From Chloroflexota bacterium (GTDB taxonomy: Bacteria > Chloroflexota > Anaerolineae > Anaerolineales > Villigracilaceae), in assembly GCA_016875755.1 (NCBI GenBank), contig VGOX01000102.1:1-7319 (forward strand): DNA of 7,319 nucleotides, in the 5' to 3' direction. Below are positions 1-5,323 of the stretch, piece after piece (position 1 is the first letter of the stretch; each line of letters opens with the position of its first letter). A program made the translations under genes and the position numbers. A model generated the notes under the pieces. That model did no database searches. It saw only the letters and a program-made list of their open reading frames with translations, and was not told the DNA's origin.

Positions 1-33
1 TGTTGCGCACATCCGCACCCTTAAATAGATCTT

Positions 34-78
34 GAATCAAAAACCGACACGCTGCCAAAGCGTGTCCGTTTTTGATTC
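34..78 (-). terminator. Intrinsic terminator downstream of the first receiver gene
   Basis: Two 20-nt arms (34-53 and 59-78) are reverse complements with a single mismatch, closing a 5-nt loop. The core GC-rich stem (CGACACGCT / AGCGTGTCC) is flanked by A5 on one side and T5 on the other, so the hairpin can act on either strand. It lies 12 bp beyond the stop codon of the minus-strand receiver gene ending at 91, where a terminator is expected. Confidence 0.8.
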
Positions 79-90
79 TATTTACTGATG

Positions 91-462
91 CTATTCTGCT
101 ACATCAATGTATTCTTTGATGCGTTCGATCAATTCATCGGGGTGAAATGGTTTTGTGAGGTAGTCGTTTGCGCCAGCGCCAAACGCAACTGCACGGCTGT
201 CGCCATCATCGAGAGCCGTGATGATGATAATGGGGGTGAAGGCAAACTGGGGTTCTTCACGCAGCATTCTGCAAAGCCTGAACCCGTCTGGCTGCGGCAT
301 CATAAGGTCCAATAGAAAGATATCCGGGTTGGTTCGTTTGGCGGTTTCCACTGCTTTTGCGCTCTCATTGATGGATATGGTCTGGAAGCCTTCAATGGAA
401 AGCAGTTTTTCAAGCAGATCTGTTACCAGCTTGTCATCGTCCACGATCATAATTTTTGTCAT
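91..462 (-). CDS. Single-domain response regulator (CheY-like receiver), copy 1
   Basis: This encodes a 123-residue stand-alone receiver domain with no output domain; it should act as a phosphorylation-dependent protein-protein switch in the cytoplasm. Visible receiver landmarks are the acidic pair D9/D10 (IVDDD), the phospho-acceptor D52 in LLDLMMP, T82 in ITA and K104 in TKPF. The ORF can be read further upstream, but I chose the ATG at 462 because the receiver fold begins right there (MTKIMIVDDD) and GGGTG lies a few bases upstream; the extension looks non-coding. It is the last of three receivers in the same direction, 95 bp after the second, and is followed by a hairpin terminator. It resembles copy 3 more than copy 2 (both have DGF-LCRMLRE after the phospho-Asp). 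No histidine kinase is in the window, so the partner is unknown. Confidence 0.93.
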   Translation of the reverse strand: MTKIMIVDDDKLVTDLLEKLLSIEGFQTISINESAKAVETAKRTNPDIFLLDLMMPQPDGFRLCRMLREEPQFAFTPIIIITALDDGDSRAVAFGAGANDYLTKPFHPDELIERIKEYIDVAE

Positions 463-504
463 GAATTCACCCGGTTGGTTGGAATGATGGTTGAGATTGC
501 CGCA

Positions 505-533
505 ATCATACAAGCAAAGAACGGATACGGCAA
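505..533 (-). promoter_or_regulatory. Candidate promoter of receiver copy 1
   Basis: On the minus strand TTGCCG (528-533) is followed after 17 bp by TATGAT (505-510), giving a predicted leader of about 36 nt to the ATG at 462. The -10 hexamer matches the sigma-70 consensus in 5 of 6 positions; the -35 matches only in TTG. The same arrangement, inside an identical 11-mer TTGTATGATTG, recurs upstream of receiver copy 2, which raises the likelihood that it is functional. Confidence 0.45.
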
Positions 534-557
534 GTCAATTTAGGCAGGGAGGGGGAA

Positions 558-923
558 TCAGGTGGTCAGGGTTTCGTTGATCTGTTGAATGAAATCTCTG
601 GGAAGGATCGGTTTTGTGATGAATTTATTGGCTCCGGCATTGGCTGCATCCCGCTTTGTACCTTCGTCGCTAAGAGCGGATACCATGAACACAGGGATAT
701 GACTATGATTGGGGTTGGATTTGATCAATTTGCACAGCGCTATCCCATTGATCTCAGCCATCATAATATCCAAAAGTATCAGGTCAGGCATGACGGTTTC
801 CACCGCTTTAAGTGCGTTTCGGCTTTCGTTGACCGAATGCGGTTCGTGCCCGCCGAGCCGGATGATACTTGCGATTAATTCAATCGTTTCTACATCATCG
901 TCCACGACCAATATTTTTGCCAT
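558..923 (-). CDS. Single-domain response regulator (CheY-like receiver), copy 2
   Basis: This is a 121-residue receiver domain without an output domain. Landmarks: D8-D10, phospho-acceptor D52 in LLDIMM, S82 in the conserved Ser/Thr position, and K104 in TKP. The start at 923 is supported by an AGGGAG ribosome-binding site 7 bases upstream and by the start of the fold at MAKILVVDDD; the longer in-frame reading to 983 runs through the promoter-like box. It is the middle gene of the tandem. The loop after the phosphorylation site reads MMAEINGI rather than the MMP--DG of its two neighbours, so the usual Pro and Asp there are replaced by Ala56 and Asn59. All three paralogs keep an N32-(E/D)-S34 segment and Leu63-Cys64. 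This copy is the most diverged and may have a different kinase or target. Confidence 0.93.
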   Translation of the reverse strand: MAKILVVDDDVETIELIASIIRLGGHEPHSVNESRNALKAVETVMPDLILLDIMMAEINGIALCKLIKSNPNHSHIPVFMVSALSDEGTKRDAANAGANKFITKPILPRDFIQQINETLTT

Positions 924-974
924 ACGATACTCCCTGTATATTCTAGATTGATACTTAAATCCCTCGAATGCACA

Positions 975-1003
975 ATCATACAATTATTTAATCCCAGGTA
1001 CAA
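975..1003 (-). promoter_or_regulatory. Candidate promoter of receiver copy 2
   Basis: On the minus strand TTGTAC (998-1003) is followed after 17 bp by TATGAT (975-980), predicting a leader of about 45 nt before the ATG at 923. The hexamers align with the candidate promoter of copy 1, including the flanking 11-mer TTGTATGATTG (973-983 here, 503-513 there). The -35 element is weak. Confidence 0.45.
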
Positions 1004-1043
1004 GCGGGAATTCCGTCAAATTTCAGGATAATGCAGGCGGATA

Positions 1044-1409
1044 TTATGAGGCGTCTTCAAGCAGGGCTTCGATGCGTGATTTTAGTTCATCCAGATCGAA
1101 GGGTTTGGTCAGATAATCATTGGCTCCGAGGATCGATGCCTGACTGTTGCTTCTGTCCATTGCAGTGATGATCAAGATCGGTGTCTTGGAAAATTCTGCG
1201 TCTTCGCGCAACATTCTGCATAAGGTAAATCCATCCGGGGGCGGCATCATGATATCAAGAATGAATAGTGCGGGGCGTAACTGTCTGGCTGTCTGCATTG
1301 TTTTGGAACTGTCATTGAGGGCAGTGACTTGATACCCGCTTGCGGAAAGAAAACGCTCCAACAGGGTTGTGATTTTTGGGTCATCATCAACGATTAATAT
1401 TTTTGGCAT
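1044..1409 (-). CDS. Single-domain response regulator (CheY-like receiver), copy 3
   Basis: This is a 121-residue stand-alone receiver. Visible landmarks are D8-D10 (IVDDD), phospho-acceptor D52 in ILDIMMP, T82 in ITA and K102 in TKPF. Compared with the other two copies it is two residues shorter between the Thr and the Lys, in the alpha4-beta5 region that usually contacts partners. The start at 1409 is preceded by AGGAGA about 7 bases upstream, the best ribosome-binding site of the three. It is first in the tandem by transcription order, 120 bp ahead of copy 2, and is insulated from the upstream LCP gene by the palindromic terminator at 1470-1511. It therefore needs its own promoter in 1410-1469, which I could not place with confidence. 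No kinase is adjacent. Confidence 0.93.
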   Translation of the reverse strand: MPKILIVDDDPKITTLLERFLSASGYQVTALNDSSKTMQTARQLRPALFILDIMMPPPDGFTLCRMLREDAEFSKTPILIITAMDRSNSQASILGANDYLTKPFDLDELKSRIEALLEDAS

Positions 1410-1444
1410 AGTGATCTCTCCTGTTTTCATCCTATCAATTTTGG

Positions 1445-1456
1445 ATTGGAATTGGA
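1445..1456. repeat. Short tandem ATTGGA repeat in the receiver copy 3 leader
   Basis: ATTGGA occurs twice back to back, with a further TTGGA immediately before it (from 1441). It lies 36-47 bp upstream of the copy 3 start codon, between the terminator and the gene, where a promoter or operator is expected. It could be a binding site or simple low complexity. Confidence 0.3.
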
Positions 1457-1469
1457 TTTCCGCTGGTTA

Positions 1470-1511
1470 GCATAAAAAGTGCGGACTTGTACAAGTCCGC
1501 ACTTTTTATGC
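1470..1511. terminator. Bidirectional intrinsic terminator, 42-bp perfect palindrome
   Basis: Positions 1470-1490 and 1491-1511 are exact reverse complements with no spacer. The GC-containing core (GTGCGGACTTG and its complement) is flanked by A5 on the left and T5 on the right, so RNA from either strand forms a stem ending in a U tract. It sits 13 bp past the stop codon of the LCP gene and 60 bp before the start of receiver copy 3, both on the minus strand. It should end the glycosyltransferase-aspA-LCP transcript and keep it out of the receiver cluster. Confidence 0.88.
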
Positions 1512-1524
1512 GTAGTTTCCTGCA

Positions 1525-2412
1525 CTATCGCCCGAACATCTCCCTTATCAGCGGGTTGACAAGTTCCCAATTTGGAGCCAATACCTGAGCGCCGCCTGAT
1601 GTTTGAAAGGGAATCACCATATCCGGAGTAATTGTGCGGCTGTCCATGCCGACAAATTGAGCGCGCAGTAAAACAAAGATCAGCCGCGGCCACTGCCAGA
1701 TGGGGATGTTGGTATCGACAACTTGAAAAACAGACAAAATGAACTGCGGCAGAAGCGGCCATGAAGACGGTGCAAAACTTTTTTTCAACATAGCTTCGAT
1801 CAATATTTGAGTGCGCTGCATCCTCGCAAAGTCGCTACTGCCAGAGCGGTCACGGACAAATGCGAGCGCGTCTGATCCGCTTAACTGGAAAGTCCCTGCT
1901 GGGTATTGCCCCACGGGCGCATCCAAAGTGATGTCAACGCCGCCGAGTGAATCCACTGCGTTGACGACACCAGCCATGCGAATGACCGCATAATAATAAA
2001 CTCTCACATCGAAATTTTGACGTATCGTTTGCATGACAGCCTTGCCGCCCGTCCCTGCCTGGTTTGCTTCTGCAAAGAAATAAGCCGTATTGATGCGCTG
2101 TTCTCCCACATTGGGAATCGTAACCCACAGATCTCTTGGTATCGAAAGCATGCCGACGTAGGGTTTGAGTGGGACGATCGTGGTCAGAATAATTGTGTCA
2201 GTCCGCCCCAGGTTTCCACGTTCAGGCGAATCATCCGTGCCAAGCAAAATGATATTGGTTCGAAGCGGCGCAAGAAAGTAAAACGCGATCAAGACCAGGA
2301 TGAATAAGATTATTTTTCTGCCGCGTTTTGATCTTTTCTTCCTGATTGTTGCAGGTTGCACAGGAATGCGCTGGAACATATCCATTGTGCGCGTAGGTTG
2401 AGTATCTTCCAT
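1525..2412 (-). CDS. LytR-CpsA-Psr (LCP) family membrane protein
   Basis: This 295-residue protein belongs to the LCP family, whose members attach undecaprenyl-linked glycopolymers to peptidoglycan or other acceptors on the outer face of the cytoplasmic membrane. A basic stretch (residues 24-33) is followed by one transmembrane segment (about 34-50), leaving the catalytic domain outside. Family motifs are clear: LLGTDD (56-61) with GRTDTI (69-74), SIPRDLWV (90-97) with R93 and D94, RINTAY (106-111), DSLGGVDI (154-161), FVRDR (185-189) and D194-F-A-R-M-Q-R-T-Q. These Asp and Arg residues bind the pyrophosphate lipid substrate in known members. The domain is near the minimal length and has no C-terminal extension. 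The ATG at 2412 lacks a strong ribosome-binding site; ATGs at 2385 or 2379 are alternatives. It lies 47 bp after aspA in the same direction, so it is probably the last gene of that unit. Confidence 0.92.
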   Translation of the reverse strand: MEDTQPTRTMDMFQRIPVQPATIRKKRSKRGRKIILFILVLIAFYFLAPLRTNIILLGTDDSPERGNLGRTDTIILTTIVPLKPYVGMLSIPRDLWVTIPNVGEQRINTAYFFAEANQAGTGGKAVMQTIRQNFDVRVYYYAVIRMAGVVNAVDSLGGVDITLDAPVGQYPAGTFQLSGSDALAFVRDRSGSSDFARMQRTQILIEAMLKKSFAPSSWPLLPQFILSVFQVVDTNIPIWQWPRLIFVLLRAQFVGMDSRTITPDMVIPFQTSGGAQVLAPNWELVNPLIREMFGR

Positions 2413-2459
2413 ACAACAATAGATACCCTATTAGTTTAAGCTGTTTATTAATTCGTTAC

Positions 2460-3866
2460 TTAGCTCTTCTTGATCCAGCGTGGTTTGGTCAATACTTCAG
2501 GCTTGAGTATTTCGTCCAACTCTGCTTTTGTAAGCAAACCGCGTTCCAGCACGATCTCGGTCACGCTTTTATTGGATGAGTACGCCTCTTTTGCCACCGA
2601 GCTTGCATTTTCGTACCCGATGAACGGATTCAACGCTGTGACGATTCCGACCGAGCGGGTCATGTGTTCATTCAACCGTGCGTGGTTGGCGGTGATACCT
2701 TTCACGCAGCGTTCGCTCAACGTCAGGCAGCCGTTCTTCAAATAGATGAGACTGTCAAATAAACTGTGTGCGATGATGGGTTCGAATGCATTGAGTTGCA
2801 ACTGTCCGCTTTCTGCTGCAAAGGAGACGGTCACGTCATTGCCGATGACGAGGAACGCGATCTGATTCACCACCTCAGGGATAACAGGGTTGACCTTGCC
2901 AGGCATAATGCTCGACCCTGCTTGAACGGCGGGAAGGTTGATTTCACCGAACCCAGTTCGAGGTCCAGAAGAGAGGAGGCGCAGGTCATTACAGATCTTC
3001 GAGAGTTTCACTGCCACACGTTTCAACACTCCCGAAAGTTGCACGAAGGACCCAACATCCTGAGTCGCTTCGACGAGGTTGCCAGCCGTGATGTACTCGA
3101 TGCCCGTCACTTCGCTGAGATGCTTGCGCGCCAGGGAAGCATAATCGGGATGTGCATTGATGCCCGTGCCAATCGCCGTCGCGCCGAGATTCATTTCTTG
3201 AATCAACAACGCGCCTTCGCGCAATCGTTGCTGATCTTCTTCGAGCATTACCGCATAGGTGCTGAATTCCTGCCCGAGAGTCATCGGCACAGCGTCCTGC
3301 AATTGCGTGCGCCCCATTTTGAGCAGGTCTTTGAACTCTTCCGCTTTTTCGGCGAATGCAAGGCGCAACACTTCCATACCCGCAATCAAGTCATCGATTA
3401 AAAATCGCAGTGCAACTTTTACGGCGGTCGGATACACATCGTTCGTGCTCTGACTCAAATTGACATGTTCCAACGGATGCAAAAATTTATACTCGCCGCG
3501 TCCATGCCCCATGATCTCCAATGCGCGGTTGGCAATCACTTCGTTTGCGTTCATGTTCGTGGACGTACCCGCGCCGCCTTGAATTACATCCACCACAAAT
3601 TGGTCGTGCCATTTACCCGCACGAATTTCTTCACAGGCTTTTATCATCGCGTTCGCTTGTTTCGCGTCGAGCAAATAAAGCTCTAAATTCGCCTGCGCGC
3701 ACGCCTGCTTCACACACGCCAGCGCCTTTACCAAACTCGGATACGTGCTGATCGGAATATTGCTGATCGGGAAATTCTCCAACGCTCGCGCCGTATGCAC
3801 GCCGTAATACACTTCATTTGGAACTGGATGATCCCCCAATAGATCATGTTCGATGCGATGCTTCAC
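2460..3866 (-). CDS. aspA: Aspartate ammonia-lyase (aspartase)
   Basis: This 468-residue cytoplasmic enzyme reversibly deaminates L-aspartate to fumarate and ammonia, normally as a homotetramer. It aligns nearly end to end with the aspartase/fumarase superfamily: TSTNMNANEV (101-110), QSTND (139-143), GRTQLQDAVPMTLGQEF (185-201) and the signature loop GSSIMPGKVN (317-326), where S318 is the expected catalytic serine. The loop continues with PVIPEVVNQ, the aspartase pattern; class II fumarases usually read PTQ-E there. The N-terminus (RIEHDLLGDHPVP-YYGVHTARALENF) also matches aspartases. The start is a GTG at 3866, inside the last sense codon of the upstream glycosyltransferase, with GGAG 7-8 bases upstream, so translation is probably coupled. 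Sitting between a glycosyltransferase and an LCP gene is unusual; a link through aspartate or fumarate supply is speculation. Confidence 0.95.
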   Translation of the reverse strand: MKHRIEHDLLGDHPVPNEVYYGVHTARALENFPISNIPISTYPSLVKALACVKQACAQANLELYLLDAKQANAMIKACEEIRAGKWHDQFVVDVIQGGAGTSTNMNANEVIANRALEIMGHGRGEYKFLHPLEHVNLSQSTNDVYPTAVKVALRFLIDDLIAGMEVLRLAFAEKAEEFKDLLKMGRTQLQDAVPMTLGQEFSTYAVMLEEDQQRLREGALLIQEMNLGATAIGTGINAHPDYASLARKHLSEVTGIEYITAGNLVEATQDVGSFVQLSGVLKRVAVKLSKICNDLRLLSSGPRTGFGEINLPAVQAGSSIMPGKVNPVIPEVVNQIAFLVIGNDVTVSFAAESGQLQLNAFEPIIAHSLFDSLIYLKNGCLTLSERCVKGITANHARLNEHMTRSVGIVTALNPFIGYENASSVAKEAYSSNKSVTEIVLERGLLTKAELDEILKPEVLTKPRWIKKS

Positions 3867-5002
3867 GATTTGACTCCAAGACTTGCATAGATATGTAGAT
3901 TCGCCTGCAATTCCTTCTCAAGCGTAAATTGACTCATAACCGCTTCTCTCGCGGACCTGCCAACTGCTTCCCGTTTCTCTGGCTGACTCAACGCCTCAGC
4001 CGCTTTCTCCGCCAAGTCCTTCGCGTCGCCGACATTCATCAGCATTCCATTCACACCGTCTTCGATAATATCCAGCACGCCGCCAACAGGTGTGGCAATG
4101 ACGGTCTTTCCGCACGCCATCGCTTCGAGCACCGCATTCGGCATCCCATCACGCAGAGACGGATGAACGAAGACATCCATCAATGAATAGTAAGCGGGCA
4201 GGTCTTTGTGGGGGACATGTCCAGTAATGGTAATTCGATATTCGGGATTCGATTTTCGGAATTCATCGAAGAACTTTTTATCTTCACCCTCCCGCACCTC
4301 GCCAACAATGAGCAGTGAAACAGGTAGTTTCTTCGCTAAATGCGCGTAGCCAGATAAGAGAGTAGTCAACCCCTTCTTTTCGCGCAATTCCCCGACGAAC
4401 CCAATGACATTTGACGTCTTACGTTGAACGTCTAACGTCTCTGCCAGAAATGTATTTCTCTCCATTGGCTTGAATAAATTAGTATCAATTCCATTGGGGA
4501 TGATGAGAATCTCGCGATTAATAAATGCGTTTGCTTTCTTTGCCAAAATGCTTGCATTGGTTGTGACTGCATTTGCGTTTTGCAGGGCATACATCACATG
4601 CGAAAATTTGGATGGGTCGAAAGCGGCGCGTTCGATGTCATTTCCGCGAATGGATACGACGCTGGGAATGTTCAAATATTTCCCTGCATACGTGCCGACA
4701 AACCCAGCCATCGGAAGAAAGTAAGCATGAATTAAATCAAACGGCTCGCGTTGGTGTTCTTCAACGATCAACTCGAACCAATTCACCAACGTATCGTCCA
4801 TGCGTTTGTGCGCGCCGAAGCGCGTCACGTGGGCTCCACTTGAGTGTAGAGTCTGCTGGATGGTGGCTGGCAGGTTCGAGGTTGGGGCAAAGAGGCGGAC
4901 GTCATGTCCAGCAACGGCGAGCGAATCCCCCAATCGTCCTGCTGAGATTGCAAGTCCGCCGAGGTCGGGTGTATACTTTTCAGAAAGTGAAGCGATTTTC
5001 AT
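3863..5002 (-). CDS. Family 4 (GT-B fold) glycosyltransferase
   Basis: This 379-residue protein has the two Rossmann-like halves of a GT4 retaining glycosyltransferase. The N-terminal half shows SEKYTPDLGG (7-16), the glycine-rich acceptor-side loop, followed by LAVAGHDVRLFAP. The linker carries IIPNGID (167-173). The C-terminal donor domain begins VIGFVGELREKKG (199-211) and contains HPSLRDGMPNAVLEAMACG (280-298). In this last motif the usual E-x7-E reads D285-x7-E293, a conservative change of the first acidic residue. No signal peptide or membrane span is visible, so it should act at the inner membrane face or in the cytosol, on a sugar acceptor that cannot be named. It heads the unit with aspA and an LCP gene, which suggests an envelope glycopolymer. 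No good ribosome-binding site precedes the ATG at 5002. A heptanucleotide tandem repeat lies in the interdomain linker (residues 188-197). Confidence 0.92.
   Translation of the reverse strand: MKIASLSEKYTPDLGGLAISAGRLGDSLAVAGHDVRLFAPTSNLPATIQQTLHSSGAHVTRFGAHKRMDDTLVNWFELIVEEHQREPFDLIHAYFLPMAGFVGTYAGKYLNIPSVVSIRGNDIERAAFDPSKFSHVMYALQNANAVTTNASILAKKANAFINREILIIPNGIDTNLFKPMERNTFLAETLDVQRKTSNVIGFVGELREKKGLTTLLSGYAHLAKKLPVSLLIVGEVREGEDKKFFDEFRKSNPEYRITITGHVPHKDLPAYYSLMDVFVHPSLRDGMPNAVLEAMACGKTVIATPVGGVLDIIEDGVNGMLMNVGDAKDLAEKAAEALSQPEKREAVGRSAREAVMSQFTLEKELQANLHIYASLGVKS
4414..4441. repeat. Four heptanucleotide tandem repeats ACGTNNN inside the glycosyltransferase gene
   Basis: ACGT occurs at 4414, 4421, 4428 and 4435, exactly 7 bp apart, as ACGTCTT, ACGTTGA, ACGTCTA and ACGTCTC. 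On the coding strand this spans residues 188-197 (ETLDVQRKTS), in the linker between the acceptor-side and donor domains. It may be a remnant of a short tandem repeat tolerated in a flexible linker. Confidence 0.65.
4948..4977 (+). promoter_or_regulatory. Candidate promoter of the small zinc-binding protein, inside the glycosyltransferase gene
   Basis: TTGCAA (4948-4953) and TATACT (4972-4977) are separated by 18 bp and match the sigma-70 consensus in 4 and 5 of 6 positions. The predicted leader to the ATG at 5014 is about 30 nt. Because only 11 bp separate the two divergent start codons, this promoter must lie within the first codons of the glycosyltransferase gene. Confidence 0.45.
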
Positions 5003-5013
5003 GAGGTGTCTTT

Positions 5014-5286
5014 ATGGCTGAGCGATGTGAAATGATTATTGGTTATCTTGTGCCGCACCAATGCGAGAACCCGTCGTTGGGGACGTGCGCGAAGTGCGGG
5101 CGTGGTTTCTGCGATGAGCATACCAACCAGGCGGCGGAAGGTCGTGTGTGTCTGGCTTGTCAACAGGGACTTGAGATTCCTGTTGCGCTGCCGATTGCCG
5201 CGGCGGGTTTCACAGCGATGGACCTTGCGACCTTCAGTACATGGGACGATAATGACAGCGGGGATATGTTTTCTGATTTGAGTTGA
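5014..5286 (+). CDS. Small cysteine-rich protein with a B-box-like zinc finger
   Basis: This 90-residue protein has regularly spaced metal ligands in its first half: H15, C17, C25-x2-C28, C33-x2-H36 and C46-x2-C49. The pattern C-x7-C-x2-C-x4-C-x2-H-x9-C-x2-C resembles the B-box type cross-brace zinc finger often found at the N-terminus of bacterial membrane proteins; here it stands alone. The rest is a hydrophobic, alanine-rich stretch (about 55-66) too short for a convincing membrane span, then an acidic tail (WDDNDSGDMFSDLS). The start at 5014 has a good ribosome-binding site (GAGG, 7 bases upstream). It is the only complete plus-strand gene, divergent from the glycosyltransferase and convergent with the radical SAM gene. 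No function can be assigned; a protein-binding adaptor role is a guess. Confidence 0.8.
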   Translation: MAERCEMIIGYLVPHQCENPSLGTCAKCGRGFCDEHTNQAAEGRVCLACQQGLEIPVALPIAAAGFTAMDLATFSTWDDNDSGDMFSDLS

Positions 5287-5291
5287 TTTTT

Positions 5292-5321
5292 TGTAGGGGC
5301 GACTCGCGAGTCGCCCCTACA
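5292..5321. repeat. 30-bp perfect palindrome between convergent genes
   Basis: Positions 5292-5306 and 5307-5321 are exact reverse complements with no spacer; the core reads GTAGGGGCGACTCG and its complement. It fills the 37-bp gap between the convergent stop codons at 5286 and 5324. The only T run (T6, 5287-5292) precedes the stem on the plus strand and becomes an A run after it on the minus strand, so it is not a standard U-tract terminator for either gene. It looks like a dispersed REP-like palindrome; a hairpin that stops or stabilises both transcripts is possible. Confidence 0.7.
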
Positions 5322-5323
5322 CG

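Noticed and set aside
463..513. Longer N-terminus for receiver copy 1 (and likewise 924-983 for copy 2)
   Set aside because: The extra residues precede the conserved first beta strand and run through the shared promoter-like box; the identical MYDC beginnings come from that shared DNA element, not from a conserved protein segment.
984..1020. Possible hairpin (AATCCC / GGGAATT) between receiver copies 2 and 3
   Set aside because: The stem is about six base pairs with a bulge and has no U tract; too weak to call a terminator.
2766..3401. 211-residue open frame on the plus strand
   Set aside because: It is antisense to the clear aspA coding region, shows no recognisable domain and has a composition expected of a complementary frame.
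2460..3866. Class II fumarase instead of aspartase
   Set aside because: The sequence after the signature loop (PVIPEVVNQ) and the N-terminal segment follow aspartases rather than fumarases.
4414..4441. Start of a CRISPR or larger satellite array
   Set aside because: Units are 7 bp, only four in number, with no spacers, and lie within an intact coding frame.
4573..5004. 143-residue plus-strand open frame just upstream of the small zinc protein
   Set aside because: It is antisense to the 5' third of the glycosyltransferase, is rich in Arg and Trp without any motif, and has no ribosome-binding site.
5287..5321. Standard intrinsic terminator for the zinc protein or the radical SAM gene
   Set aside because: The T run is upstream of the stem on the plus strand and becomes an A run on the minus strand, so neither transcript has a U tract after the hairpin.
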